NCBI GenBank assembly: GCA_902614235.1
Contig: CACMKG010000002.1
Span: 62,001 to 126,000, forward strand
From: an uncultured SAR86 cluster bacterium
GTDB lineage: Bacteria > Pseudomonadota > Gammaproteobacteria > Magnimaribacterales > AG-339-G14
Direction of reading: 5' to 3'
DNA length: 64,000 nt
Every line of letters begins with the position of its first letter. The first letter of the stretch is position 1. Below the pieces are notes generated by a model. It did no database searches and was not told where the DNA came from. It saw only the letters and a list, made by a program, of their open reading frames with translations. The translations under genes and the position numbers were made by a program. Shown here piece after piece: positions 36,393 through 46,828 of this stretch.

Positions 36393-37730
36393 TTATCTAT
36401 CGAATCTTATTTTTTCAGAAGCAAGGCTTTTAGCAACCATTTTTCCATCTAAAACTATAGGCTGACCATTCACTATGGTTCCATAAACCGAAGAGCTAAA
36501 CTTTTTCCCATCAAACGGGGTCCAACCGCATTTAGTAAGTTCTGTCTCATTAGAGACAAGAGTTTCTTTATTAAGATCAAACATCATCAGATCTGCTTTG
36601 TAACCCTCTCTTACATAGCCACGATCAATAATTGAAAAACGATCGGCGACTTTATGACTCATATAAGAAATGACTTCTTCAAGAGTGTAAAAACCCTGTT
36701 TGTGAAGTTCTATCATCATATGAAAAGAATGTTCAATAAGAGGAATACCTGCAGAAGCTTGAAGATAAGGCAGCTTTTTATCTTCATACACGTGAGGAGC
36801 ATGATCAGTGGCAACATAATCGATGTAACCTTCTTTTAACGCTTTACGTAAGGCGTCTCGATCCGATTTTTTTTTAATAGCTGGATTACAAACTATTAAA
36901 TTACCCAATTCAGTGTAATCTCTTTCATCAAACCAAAGATGATGTACACAGACTTCACAGGTAATCTTTTTTTCTTTCAGAGCAATGTTGCTGAATAATT
37001 CAATTTCTTTTTCAGTAGTTAAGTGCAAGACATGCAAATCAGAGCCATATTTTTTTGCCAAATTTATGACTTTTGAAGAAGAAAGGTAACAACAAATATC
37101 GTCTTTAATAACAGGATGAAAACTTGCATCGATTTCTTTATTTTCAAGTTTTACTTTTTCTAAATTTTTTTGCATTGTTTCGTTATCTTCACAATGAGTA
37201 ACAATAGTTACAGGGCATTGTTCAAAAATCTGTTCTAGGGCATTGTCATCTTCGACCAATAGAGTTCCTGTAGAAGTACCCATAAAAACCTTAAGTCCAC
37301 ACGTTTCTTTTGGATCAAGTTTTTTAATTTCTTCCAGATTGGTTTCCATAGCTCCAAAATAGTAAGAGTAGTTAGTCCATGATTTTTCAGCGCCCAACTG
37401 ATTTCTTTCAGCCAGTAATTCCATTGTTGTCATGTTTGGATTCACATTAGGCATATCAAAAGTTGAAGTTACTCCAGCATGAACTGCAGCTAGTGATTCT
37501 GATCGAATATCGCCTTTTTCGGTAAGACCTGGATCTCTAAAGTGAACTTGGTCATCAATTATCCCAGGTGCCAGGAACTTGCCCTCTAAATCTATAACTT
37601 CTTTGGATTCGCTTGAGATTTCACTTGCTATTTTTTCTATGCGGTCGTTAGTAATACCGACATCTACATGTGTTTGTTTGCCTTCATTCACAAGCAAACA
37701 GTTTTTAAGGACTAAGTCTAATTTACTCAT
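36393..37730 (-). CDS. pyrC: Dihydroorotase (class I)
   Basis: 445 aa; APGIIDDQVHFRDPGLTEKGDI, DYVATDHAPH. Confidence 0.9.
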   Translation of the reverse strand: MSKLDLVLKNCLLVNEGKQTHVDVGITNDRIEKIASEISSESKEVIDLEGKFLAPGIIDDQVHFRDPGLTEKGDIRSESLAAVHAGVTSTFDMPNVNPNMTTMELLAERNQLGAEKSWTNYSYYFGAMETNLEEIKKLDPKETCGLKVFMGTSTGTLLVEDDNALEQIFEQCPVTIVTHCEDNETMQKNLEKVKLENKEIDASFHPVIKDDICCYLSSSKVINLAKKYGSDLHVLHLTTEKEIELFSNIALKEKKITCEVCVHHLWFDERDYTELGNLIVCNPAIKKKSDRDALRKALKEGYIDYVATDHAPHVYEDKKLPYLQASAGIPLIEHSFHMMIELHKQGFYTLEEVISYMSHKVADRFSIIDRGYVREGYKADLMMFDLNKETLVSNETELTKCGWTPFDGKKFSSSVYGTIVNGQPIVLDGKMVAKSLASEKIRFDR

Positions 37731-37731
37731 A

Positions 37732-38067
37732 TTATTTTAATGTGGTTAGCAAAAGTATTATTTTTAAATTCTTTGGATTAATTTCAAGATTCAGTCTTTG
37801 AGGGATTTCATCTAAAGTTTTGTATACATCAAATATAGATAAATCTAAAAATGATGCAAGTGCAGAAGCCGATCTACAATAATTGGACCTAAAAATTATT
37901 TTAAAACAAAGAAAAAAAGTATTGTTTTTGAAAGAAATAGTTCTTTTTAAAATTTGTTTTAAACAAAAAAGATCAACCAATAAATATTCATTTGATTCAG
38001 TTTCAAGGGAAAAAGATTCAATTATTGTTCCTTCTGAATTTATACAAATTGCGTTTTCTATTTTCAT
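37732..38067 (-). CDS. Hypothetical protein
   Basis: 111 aa ORF abutting pyrC and the downstream Smr-like ORF. Confidence 0.55.
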   Translation of the reverse strand: MKIENAICINSEGTIIESFSLETESNEYLLVDLFCLKQILKRTISFKNNTFFLCFKIIFRSNYCRSASALASFLDLSIFDVYKTLDEIPQRLNLEINPKNLKIILLLTTLK

Positions 38068-38292
38068 TTAAATTTGTCTTACTATAACAGTTCCATAGTT
38101 GTGGCCTTTGCCTTCTTCATAATTAGATCCAACTCTATCCAAAACTTGAATTACTAATGAAATCATTTTTTGGCTATTTCCACAGATTATCAGCAAAGGG
38201 CAATCGTCTTGATTTAAAAAAATAAAGTTTTCTACTATTAAATCAACTTCATGATGTCGTTTACCATGCAAATCTAAAGTAGTTAATTTCAT
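38068..38292 (-). CDS. Minimal stand-alone Smr-like domain protein
   Basis: 74 aa; LDLHGKRHHEVDLIVENFI...LLIICGNSQKMISLV...NYGTVIVRQI resembles the Smr LDLHG and terminal G.I.VR motifs. Confidence 0.6.
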   Translation of the reverse strand: MKLTTLDLHGKRHHEVDLIVENFIFLNQDDCPLLIICGNSQKMISLVIQVLDRVGSNYEEGKGHNYGTVIVRQI

Positions 38293-39071
38293 GATTTATA
38301 TCTTGATATTTCTACTCCATCAGGATGAGATTTTGAATACTCCCTCAAAGTAGGAATGAATTTACTTTCGAAATTTGGAGAAGTTCTGACATAATCTAAG
38401 TAGTCTTCCAGATTAAATAAAACTACATTATCAGCAAAGACCCAAGCACCCTTTTTAAGCAAGCCAAATTCTTCTAATAATTTTAAATCTTTAAGATATA
38501 TATCTTTCCAATGATCTATAAAGACAAAATCATATTGCTCTCTTAGTAAAGGAATTATCTCACTTGATTTACCTACTTTTAGTAAATGATTCTTGGATAA
38601 ACCAGATATTTCAATATGTTCTCTAGCTATTTGAGAAAATTCCTTATTTGCCTCTATAGAAGTTAATTTTGAGACCTCATTCAAATTTTTTAATATTCTT
38701 ATAGAAGAATAGCCAAGATAAACTCCCAATTCCAAAATATTCGTTGCCTGTGAATCTCTGATTGCTTCTTCAAGAATCTCCCCTTTTTGATCTCCGATAT
38801 TCATTAAAAAAGTTTTCTTGTATGCGTAATCATCAATTATTTTTAAAATTGACTCAGGATTATTTTTGGTAGCATTTTTTCTAACAAGCTCCAGAACTTC
38901 AAACTCTTTAGGTTTTTTAAATTTGGTTTTAGTCAAGAAACTATCTACAAATTCTTGATAAGCTAAACTCAAAATACCTAAAATACTTCTTCTATTAATA
39001 TTAAAAGGTAATTTAGATTTTTTATTTAATTTATTTCTTGTCGAGCTCATCAGGATATAATCTATTGTCAA
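38289..39071 (-). CDS. O-methyltransferase (catechol-O-methyltransferase-like)
   Basis: 260 aa; NILELGVYLGYSSIRIL, YDFVFIDHWKDIYLKDLKLLEEFGLLKKGAWVFADNV. Confidence 0.82.
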   Translation of the reverse strand: MTIDYILMSSTRNKLNKKSKLPFNINRRSILGILSLAYQEFVDSFLTKTKFKKPKEFEVLELVRKNATKNNPESILKIIDDYAYKKTFLMNIGDQKGEILEEAIRDSQATNILELGVYLGYSSIRILKNLNEVSKLTSIEANKEFSQIAREHIEISGLSKNHLLKVGKSSEIIPLLREQYDFVFIDHWKDIYLKDLKLLEEFGLLKKGAWVFADNVVLFNLEDYLDYVRTSPNFESKFIPTLREYSKSHPDGVEISRYKS

Positions 39072-39086
39072 TTTTAAAGTAAAAAC

Positions 39087-40133
39087 ATGATCAGAGCATT
39101 TTATAAATCAGAAGAGTGGGCTCTCTGGGCCTATGGTGGTCTGGCGCTTTTGATTTCCTCTCTTTGGGTTCAAGTGCAGCTGACTGTTGCCATAAATACA
39201 TGGTACGGAGGCTTTTACGATCATCTTCAAAAAGCTGCTGACTTTGCAGACGATCCTCAAGAAGGCATAGATATTTTTTATGATTTTTTAATTTCCACCG
39301 ATTATTTAGTAAATGGATTTGAGGGCCAACCAAGTTTTTTAGTAATTGCAATGCCTTATGTGATACTTGCAACATTTACTGCTTGGTTTACCAGGATTTA
39401 TGGTCTTAGATGGCGACAAGCAATAACCTTCAATTACATTCCCAGATGGCAAAGCGTTGAAGAAGAAATTGAAGGTGCTAGTCAGAGGATTCAAGAGGAC
39501 TGTAATAGGTTTGCTCGAATTGTTGAAAGTCTAGGCTTGCAACTTGTAAGAGCAATCATGACTTTGGTTGCCTTTGTTCCTGTTCTTTGGGGCTTGAGCG
39601 AATCCGTAACCATTCCCTTCTTTAGCGATATCCCCGGGTCATTGGTATGGACTGCTCTTTCAGTTTCTATAGGAGGATTAATAATTTCTTGGTTTGTTGG
39701 TTACAAATTGCCTGGACTGGAATATAACAATCAAAAAGTAGAAGCTGCTTTTCGTAAAGATTTAGTTCTTGGTGAAGACGACAAAGTTAATTATGCCCAA
39801 ACTGATACTTTGTGGAATTTATTTACAGGCATAAGATTTAATTATCAAAGATTGTATTTGCATTATGGCTATTTTGATATTTGGATTGAAAGTTATGGGC
39901 AATTTATGGTGGTAGTTCCTTTTTTAATTATTGGGCCTAGTTTGTTTACCGGAGCGGCTTTATTGGGAGTTGTAATTCAGATAGCAAATGCCTTTGACAG
40001 AGTGCATAGTGGTTTTGCTTTATTTTTATTTAATTGGACAACTATTACTGAACTAAGAAGTATTTGGAAAAGATTGCATGAGTTTGAAGCAAATTTGGAT
40101 AGATTCTCAAAGCGAGATGAGCTTACCGCGTAA
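39087..40133 (+). CDS. SbmA/BacA-like family transporter
   Basis: 348 aa; WYGGFYDHLQKA..., LRWRQAITFNYIPRWQSVEEEIEGASQRIQEDCNRFARIVESLG, NRWTTITELRSIWKRLHEFE-like end. Confidence 0.88.
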   Translation: MIRAFYKSEEWALWAYGGLALLISSLWVQVQLTVAINTWYGGFYDHLQKAADFADDPQEGIDIFYDFLISTDYLVNGFEGQPSFLVIAMPYVILATFTAWFTRIYGLRWRQAITFNYIPRWQSVEEEIEGASQRIQEDCNRFARIVESLGLQLVRAIMTLVAFVPVLWGLSESVTIPFFSDIPGSLVWTALSVSIGGLIISWFVGYKLPGLEYNNQKVEAAFRKDLVLGEDDKVNYAQTDTLWNLFTGIRFNYQRLYLHYGYFDIWIESYGQFMVVVPFLIIGPSLFTGAALLGVVIQIANAFDRVHSGFALFLFNWTTITELRSIWKRLHEFEANLDRFSKRDELTA

Positions 40134-41112
40134 CTTTTTTCAAAAAATCTAATAAATATTTATTAACTTCTTCAGGTTTTTCTTGTTGCACCCAGTGTCC
40201 CGCACCTTCAATCATTTGAATATCAACCAAGTTTTCGTAATACCCACCAATTGTATTTTTAATATCATCGGCATCTTTATAGCCTACTCCATTGAAAAAG
40301 TTTACCGGATCTAAAGAGCCAGTAATAAAAGATGCAGGTTGTTTTAATTTGGCATCTTTAAAATCTTTCAAATCTTCAAAATCTATTTCCAAGGCACGAT
40401 ATCTGTTAATTGGTCCTCGCATTCCACTTATTTCGAATTGACTAACAAAATAATCCATCTCTTCTTCGCTGATCCATTCTGGATAAACATCAAATTCAAA
40501 AGTGCCTTCAAGGAATTTAGAATTTGGATCTTTGTCCAAAGTCTCTGCTGAGTTTTCAAATCGTTTAAGCATGCCTCTGGCATCTCCAGAGAAATAAGTC
40601 AGTTCCAATCCTTTTTTCATATCTTTTTCAAATTCTGCTTCCGCTTCTCCTTCTTTTTGAAAATAAAGAATATAAAAAAACTTGCCCTCAAATACCATTT
40701 TGAATAATTCAATTTGTGACATTTCTCCCCTGGGGCTATATGGAACGGAAAGACCGGCCACAGCGCTTATTCTGTCTTCATTCAACAAAGCAGTTGTATG
40801 CACAATTGGGGCACCCCAATCATGTCCAACCAATATTGCTTTTTCAAACTCAAGAGCATCCATCACACCTATAACATCATTACTGATATTTTTAAGTGAA
40901 TAGGCATTGATTTCATGAGGTTTGTCAGATTCTCCATAACCTCTGACATCAAAGGCTGCTGCTGTATAACCGGCTTCAGCAATTTTTGGTATTTGGTGAC
41001 GCCAGCTGTACCAACTTTCAGGCCATCCATGGACCATCAAAACCAAAGGGCCTTCTCCTTCAATTGCTGTTCTTATTTTTATACCGTTTGCGTCTAATAC
41101 TTTGAATTCCAT
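40123..41112 (-). CDS. Epoxide hydrolase-like alpha/beta hydrolase
   Basis: 329 aa; VHGWPESWYSWRHQIPKIAEAGYTAAAFDVRGYGESDKP; LVGHDWGAPI. Confidence 0.9.
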   Translation of the reverse strand: MEFKVLDANGIKIRTAIEGEGPLVLMVHGWPESWYSWRHQIPKIAEAGYTAAAFDVRGYGESDKPHEINAYSLKNISNDVIGVMDALEFEKAILVGHDWGAPIVHTTALLNEDRISAVAGLSVPYSPRGEMSQIELFKMVFEGKFFYILYFQKEGEAEAEFEKDMKKGLELTYFSGDARGMLKRFENSAETLDKDPNSKFLEGTFEFDVYPEWISEEEMDYFVSQFEISGMRGPINRYRALEIDFEDLKDFKDAKLKQPASFITGSLDPVNFFNGVGYKDADDIKNTIGGYYENLVDIQMIEGAGHWVQQEKPEEVNKYLLDFLKKVTR

Positions 41113-41141
41113 AGGCTATAATAACCATAAAAATAACTATT

Positions 41142-41807
41142 ATGGCAATTCTTAAAGCAGCAATTATTACTGTTACTCCATTCCAGCAAAATTGTTCTGT
41201 GATATGGAAAGAAGACACAAAGGTCGCAGCTGTCACCGATCCTGGTGGAGATTTGGAATTGATAGAAAAATTTATTAACGATCAAAATTTAACTTTGTCA
41301 AAGATATTTATTACTCACGGACATCTGGATCATGCTGCAGAAGCTAAAGCATTAGCTGATAAATTCAGTGTAGTGATAGAAGGACCTCAAATTGAAGATG
41401 AATTTCTCACCTCAACTTTAGAAACTCAAGGCAAAGCTTATGGTATGCCAAATGCTCAAAACTTCGTGCCAGACAGATGGCTCAACGAAGGTGATCAAAT
41501 AGAATTAGATGGAGAAAAATTAGACGTATATCACTGCCCTGGTCATACTCCGGGACATGTAATCTTTCATCATATTGAATCTAAGCTTGCCATTGTCGGC
41601 GATGTTTTATTTCAAGGCTCTGTAGGTAGAACAGATTTACCAGGCGGAAACATGGAAGCATTAATATCAGCAATTAGAGAAAAACTTTTACCTTTGGGAG
41701 ATGACATAACTTTCATCCCAGGACACGGACCAATCTCTACTTTAGGCCAAGAACGTTTGACTAACCCCTTTGTAGCAGATCAATTATTTAAAGAAAACAC
41801 GAAATGA
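41142..41807 (+). CDS. MBL-fold metallohydrolase (YcbL/glyoxalase II-like)
   Basis: 221 aa; ITHGHLDHAAEA, CPGHTPGHVIFH, VGDVLFQGSVGRTDLPGG. Confidence 0.9.
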   Translation: MAILKAAIITVTPFQQNCSVIWKEDTKVAAVTDPGGDLELIEKFINDQNLTLSKIFITHGHLDHAAEAKALADKFSVVIEGPQIEDEFLTSTLETQGKAYGMPNAQNFVPDRWLNEGDQIELDGEKLDVYHCPGHTPGHVIFHHIESKLAIVGDVLFQGSVGRTDLPGGNMEALISAIREKLLPLGDDITFIPGHGPISTLGQERLTNPFVADQLFKENTK

Positions 41808-43108
41808 AAAAAATTTTTTTAATATATGTTTTTTTATCTTCGTCTTTTCTATTTTCAAATTCTTCAGAAATTGTCAATTTATATAACAATCAAGCTGATG
41901 AGTTACTAGAAAAAATTACTAAATGGAGACATCATCTTCATGAATTTCCTGAGCTTTCAAACAGAGAATTTAAAACTGCTAAATATATTGAAAATCATCT
42001 AAAAGAAATTGGTTTAGAAGTGAAAACCGGGATAGCTAAAACTGGAATTATCGCCATTTTAGAAGGATACAAACCTGGACCTTTTGTTGCTCTGAGAGCA
42101 GACATGGATGCTTTACCAGTAGTTGAAAGAACAGGCTTACCCTATGCTTCAATACAAAAAGCTAAATACAATGGTTTGGAAGTAGGCGTCATGCATGCTT
42201 GTGGTCATGATGCCCATATGGCTATCTTGATGGGAGTCGCAGAATTTTTTGCGTCGAATAAAGATAAAATTCCTGGATCAATTATGTTTATTTTTCAACC
42301 CGCCGAAGAAGGTCCTCCTGTTGGTGAAGAAGGAGGAGCAAAACTTATGCTGCAGGAAGGGATTTTCAAAGAACGCAAACCCGATGTAATTTATGGCCTT
42401 CATGTTAATCCAGCGCCTCATGGTGTAATAGCTTATAGAGAAGGTCCAACTATGGCTGCGGCTGATTCTTGGAAAATCATTATAAAAGGAAAACAAGCCC
42501 ATGGCTCAACTCCTTGGGCTGGTATTGATCCAGTTATGATCAGCTCTCAAATTATCAATAGCTTTAATACAATAGTTTCTAGAAAGTTGGATATAAGAAA
42601 TTTACCAGCTGTTGTTTCAGTTGGAAGCGTTCACGGCGGAGTGAGAAGTAATATTATCCCTGATGAAGTTGTCTTGGAAGGAACAATCAGAACTTATGAC
42701 CCAAAAATGAGAGATATAATCATTAAAGAAATGACTACAATTGCAGAAAGTATTGCAGCCATGAATGGAGGCTCAGCAAAAGTAATTATCCCTAATGGCG
42801 CAAATTATCCAGTGACTATCAATGACGAAAATTTAACTGCTAGGGTAGTACCAATATTGGAAAAAGTGGTTTCTTCTAAAGAATTTCTTGTGAGAACTGA
42901 CAGATCAACTGGTGCAGAGGACTTTTCTTATTATGCTCAGCAAGTACCAGGTTTCTTTTTCTTTCTTGGAGTTACTGAAGAAGGAAAGGATTGGACAAAA
43001 GTAGCAGGAAATCATTCACCTTATTTTGAGGTAAGTGATCCTTCTCTAGAATTAGGAGCAAAAGCTTTTGTTCATCTTACTTCAGGATTTCTATTTCAAG
43101 AATATTAG
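41804..43108 (+). CDS. M20 family amidohydrolase (IAA-amino acid hydrolase-like), exported
   Basis: 434 aa; signal peptide, WRHHLHEFPELSNREF, ALRADMDALPVVE, MHACGHDAHMAILMGVA. Confidence 0.9.
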   Translation: MKKIFLIYVFLSSSFLFSNSSEIVNLYNNQADELLEKITKWRHHLHEFPELSNREFKTAKYIENHLKEIGLEVKTGIAKTGIIAILEGYKPGPFVALRADMDALPVVERTGLPYASIQKAKYNGLEVGVMHACGHDAHMAILMGVAEFFASNKDKIPGSIMFIFQPAEEGPPVGEEGGAKLMLQEGIFKERKPDVIYGLHVNPAPHGVIAYREGPTMAAADSWKIIIKGKQAHGSTPWAGIDPVMISSQIINSFNTIVSRKLDIRNLPAVVSVGSVHGGVRSNIIPDEVVLEGTIRTYDPKMRDIIIKEMTTIAESIAAMNGGSAKVIIPNGANYPVTINDENLTARVVPILEKVVSSKEFLVRTDRSTGAEDFSYYAQQVPGFFFFLGVTEEGKDWTKVAGNHSPYFEVSDPSLELGAKAFVHLTSGFLFQEY

Positions 43109-43124
43109 TCAATCTTAATAAGTA

Positions 43125-44282
43125 TTAAATAAATTTATAAATCGCTTCTTCAAATCTTTTAAGGACTTGCTTGGGTTTTTCATGATAACAAGGGGCAATC
43201 TGCATCATTATGGTTCCACCTATGTCTTTTTCTTTATCAAACCAAAAGAAGGTATTCATTATTCCTGACCAAGCACAAGAGCCTTTGGTTCTTCTATTCG
43301 GTATATCTTCGCAATTAATCATAAAGCTATAGCCCCATTTTTTTTCGATTCCTGGAAACCATTCATTTGGAGCGATGATACTCGGGCTGAATGTTGGTTG
43401 GAAAGGCACGTTGAGTTCACCGATTTGATTAGTAGTCATTTGTTTGACTGTTTCACTGCTCAATATATTGTCTCCATTTACATTGCCAGAATTTAGGAAC
43501 ATTCTTAAGAATTTTGCATAGTCCTCTGGGCAAGAAAATACTCCGCCGCCGCCATAGGCAAATTTGTCTATTTGAGGAGGAGACATTAACTCGCTGATAT
43601 CAACTAAACTTCCATTCTCTTCGATTGAATATATTTTGGGCAATCTATCCTCTCCTAATTTTGTAATGTCAAAGGAAGTATTGTTCATCTCTAAAGGTTT
43701 GAATAATTTTTCTGTCATGAAATCATTCAAAGATTGCTCTGACAGAGTTTCGATAATCCTGCCTATCCAACCCAAGCCAATACCGTAGTGCCAATATTTA
43801 CCAGGTTGCTCTATGAGAGGAGCCTCTAAAAACTTTCCTTCTTTATCTAACAGACCGGCTATTTTTTCATCCAATAAGAGATGAGAAAGTGTTTCGTGAT
43901 GAAAATCATATCCAAATCCTGATGTGTGAGTTAATAGTTGATGCAAAGTTACTTTTGTTTCTGGTTCGCTATAAACAATTTCATTATTTTCCAAAGAGGC
44001 AACTTTAAGACTTTTTAAATCATCTATGTAATTTTCTGCTGGAGTGTGAAGATCCAATCCTTTTTCCTTAGCAAGTAACATAAAGGCAGAAGTTGTTAGA
44101 GCTTTAGTCATTGAGGCAATTCTAAAGACTGCATCAGTTTCAAGTGGTTTGGTTTTCTCTAAGTCTTCGTAACCTACTGAACCTGATAATAAAGTTTCTT
44201 TAGAATTGGTTACAGCGAAAGAGGCGTATGGAATGTTGCTTTCTTCTAAAGCAGCTTCAATAACTTGGTTTATTTCTTCCAT
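43125..44282 (-). CDS. Serine hydrolase (beta-lactamase class C-like)
   Basis: 385 aa; FRIASMTKALTTSAFM (SxxK), LLTHTSGFGYDF, YGIGLGWIGRIIE. Confidence 0.88.
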   Translation of the reverse strand: MEEINQVIEAALEESNIPYASFAVTNSKETLLSGSVGYEDLEKTKPLETDAVFRIASMTKALTTSAFMLLAKEKGLDLHTPAENYIDDLKSLKVASLENNEIVYSEPETKVTLHQLLTHTSGFGYDFHHETLSHLLLDEKIAGLLDKEGKFLEAPLIEQPGKYWHYGIGLGWIGRIIETLSEQSLNDFMTEKLFKPLEMNNTSFDITKLGEDRLPKIYSIEENGSLVDISELMSPPQIDKFAYGGGGVFSCPEDYAKFLRMFLNSGNVNGDNILSSETVKQMTTNQIGELNVPFQPTFSPSIIAPNEWFPGIEKKWGYSFMINCEDIPNRRTKGSCAWSGIMNTFFWFDKEKDIGGTIMMQIAPCYHEKPKQVLKRFEEAIYKFI

Positions 44283-44299
44283 AACACTCTCCTAGTTAA

Positions 44300-44374
<75 letters not shown>

Positions 44375-44536
44375 AAATCTTAATTTGAAGGGAGATTATA
44401 CATAATGCACAAATTAATTTTATACTTCTTGTATGATGAATAAAAATTGCTTATCTATTTTTCTAATTTTATTTTCTCTAAATTACTTAGGTAAAATTTT
44501 GTTGCAAACAATAAAATTAGTTCTGGGGAAAATTTA

Positions 44537-45397
44537 ATGTTCGAATCATTTAAGAAAGATACAATTGAAAGATTAGAAGGCAATAGCAAAGTTATAAAAA
44601 CTCAACTGGGTTTAGTTGAGTATGCTGAATTTGGGAATTCTGGTCCAATTATTTTAGAAATTCATGGCAGTCCAGGTGGGTTTGATCAGATCTTTGAAAC
44701 AAAAGGATTTAAAACAATTGCGCCTAGCAGACCGGGTTATTTAAGAACTCCTCTCTCCTCCGGAGAAAGTCCTGAAAATCAGGCAAGATTATTTAATGCA
44801 TTGTTAGATGAATTAAAAATAGATTCAGTAATTATTAAAGGTACCTCTGGTGGAGGTCCGGCAGCTATTGAATTTGCTTCCAATTTTCCAGAAAGAACTC
44901 AAGGCTTAATTCTTTTTGAGGCTTTAACTGGAGCTTGGACTCCAAATCAAGATCCAGCAGAAGACATCGAAAATTTTTCAGATCATGATATGTGGAACCT
45001 TTTATCTAGTCTCGTAAAAAGTGGCGACGAAAGCATGATTTCTTTTTTAATCCCAAATAAGAATAATCAAAAATTAGTTCTGAATAAAAAAGAAAATATT
45101 GAAAATTTAAAGAAGCTATTTTGGTCGATTTGGCCATTGAGCCTGAGATTAGATGGCTGGAAAAATGACAAGAACAATTTTAAAAATTTATCTCTTCCAC
45201 TCAACAAAATTAAATGTCCAACCCTTATTATTCATGGAACAGAAGATACCAACGTTGATATTAAACATGCAGAAAAAGCTCTTAAAGAAATTCAAAACTC
45301 AAAGCTTTATATCGTTGAAGGAGGAGACCACTACATGAGTTTCAGTCACAGCAATGAAATAGAAAAAGAAATATCAAATTTTATAAAAAGCCTTTAA
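44537..45397 (+). CDS. Alpha/beta fold hydrolase
   Basis: 286 aa; EIHGSPGGFDQIF, KGTSGGGPAAIEFASNFPERT, IIHGTEDTNVDI. Confidence 0.85.
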   Translation: MFESFKKDTIERLEGNSKVIKTQLGLVEYAEFGNSGPIILEIHGSPGGFDQIFETKGFKTIAPSRPGYLRTPLSSGESPENQARLFNALLDELKIDSVIIKGTSGGGPAAIEFASNFPERTQGLILFEALTGAWTPNQDPAEDIENFSDHDMWNLLSSLVKSGDESMISFLIPNKNNQKLVLNKKENIENLKKLFWSIWPLSLRLDGWKNDKNNFKNLSLPLNKIKCPTLIIHGTEDTNVDIKHAEKALKEIQNSKLYIVEGGDHYMSFSHSNEIEKEISNFIKSL

Positions 45398-45415
45398 AAG
45401 AGTAATATAAAATTA

Positions 45416-45718
45416 GTGAAAAAGTTAGTTTTTTTATTTTTCTTATTTAGTATTAATTCTTGGGCAGGTTTTGATGATATCTGCTTAATACCTAATTTGA
45501 ATTTGACCTCTATCGAAGCAGAATTAAAAGAAAAAGGCTGTGAAAAAAATGACATTCTTTATGTCATGACTGAAAAACAGACAGACTTACCATTCATGAT
45601 GGCTAATTATTGCATGTATCGAAATCATGAGATTACTCAAAATGTTACTCAAGAAGTTTCTATCGTTTATCATCTAACTTGTGTATTTAGAGGAGAGAGA
45701 AGAGAGTTTAGAAATTAA
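45416..45718 (+). CDS. Small secreted protein with four cysteines, unknown function
   Basis: 100 aa from GTG; signal peptide KKLVFLFFLFSINSWAG; Cys at DDICL, KGCEK, NYCMY, LTCVF. Confidence 0.6.
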   Translation: MKKLVFLFFLFSINSWAGFDDICLIPNLNLTSIEAELKEKGCEKNDILYVMTEKQTDLPFMMANYCMYRNHEITQNVTQEVSIVYHLTCVFRGERREFRN

Positions 45719-45721
45719 TAT

Positions 45722-46774
45722 TTAATTTAGCGAATCAAACTTAATTAAACTTTCAGCCGCTGCTTTTATAGCTTCTTTAGCTGGTCTAGGTTTCCAGCCA
45801 AGTAATTCTTTTGCTCTGGATGAATCCAATTTTCTATTTTTTCCAAGCTCAGGAGCAATCATTTTTAAAGGCGGTCTTAGAAAAGCAAAAAGTTTTAAAA
45901 GCCAAGTCGGTGCTTCACGATTTGGTATTTTGTTTTGAAATTCTGGAAAAGCATCTCTTAGAAAATCAGTTTGTTCTTTCATCATCATATTGCTTTCTGA
46001 ACAGACAAATCTTTTCCCTGCTGCCTCAGGACGAGTCATTGCAAGTAATTGAAGATCTGCAACATCTCTAACATCGACTATTCCCATATCCATATTAGGT
46101 ACCATCGGATAGTTGCCTGACATCATTTCAAGAATTACTCCAACACTTGTCCCATAGTCTTCTTCAAGCACAGGACCAAAAACCATTGCTGGATTTACAA
46201 CAGAAAGTTCCATTCCACTAGAATCTTTTTCTATAAATTCCCATGCAGCTTTTTCTGCGAGCGTTTTAGATTTAGCGTAAGCACTTGTATTTTTGTGATT
46301 TACATCAGTCCAATGCTCTTCATTAAATGAAAAATCCTCATCAATTTCATCGTCTCTGCCATAAAGGATTGCTGCAACAGAAGATGTCACGACAACTCTC
46401 TTCACACCGGCTTCTGAAGCTGCTCTTAAAACATTTTTCGTACCTTCTAGAGCAGGAGTAATCAATTCATTTTCATCTTTGGGATTTTCCATCATGACAG
46501 GTGAGGCGACATGAAGAACATAATCACAGCCTTCCATTGCTTCTTTCCACCCTTCCGATTCAGTTAGGTTTGCTACTTTCCAATCTATCGCGAGTTCTGA
46601 TTGTCCCTCATATTCTTGCAATCCATCTGAGATAACTTGGTTTAGTTTATTTGTTCTGCCTAAATCTCTAACTGTTGATCTCACATTAAAGCCTGCTGCT
46701 GTGAGCTTGATAATGCAGTGAGTGGCAATAAACCCTGATCCTCCGGTGACCAATACTGTTTTCTTTTCTTCCAT
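45722..46774 (-). CDS. NAD-dependent epimerase/dehydratase (dihydroflavonol reductase-like)
   Basis: 350 aa; VLVTGGSGFIATHCI, VVVTSSVAAILYG, YAKSKTLAEKAAWEF. Confidence 0.9.
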   Translation of the reverse strand: MEEKKTVLVTGGSGFIATHCIIKLTAAGFNVRSTVRDLGRTNKLNQVISDGLQEYEGQSELAIDWKVANLTESEGWKEAMEGCDYVLHVASPVMMENPKDENELITPALEGTKNVLRAASEAGVKRVVVTSSVAAILYGRDDEIDEDFSFNEEHWTDVNHKNTSAYAKSKTLAEKAAWEFIEKDSSGMELSVVNPAMVFGPVLEEDYGTSVGVILEMMSGNYPMVPNMDMGIVDVRDVADLQLLAMTRPEAAGKRFVCSESNMMMKEQTDFLRDAFPEFQNKIPNREAPTWLLKLFAFLRPPLKMIAPELGKNRKLDSSRAKELLGWKPRPAKEAIKAAAESLIKFDSLN

Positions 46775-46828
46775 GATTTGATTTTAAATCAAATGTTGTA
46801 AAAAATTAAATAAGTTTTTTAGATCTGG

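Noticed and set aside
44433-44539. Possible 34-aa hydrophobic ORF (MMNKNCLSIFLILFSLNYLGKILLQTIKLVLGKI) just before the 44537 hydrolase
   Set aside because: Very short, AT-rich region, no SD identified; cannot be separated from chance.
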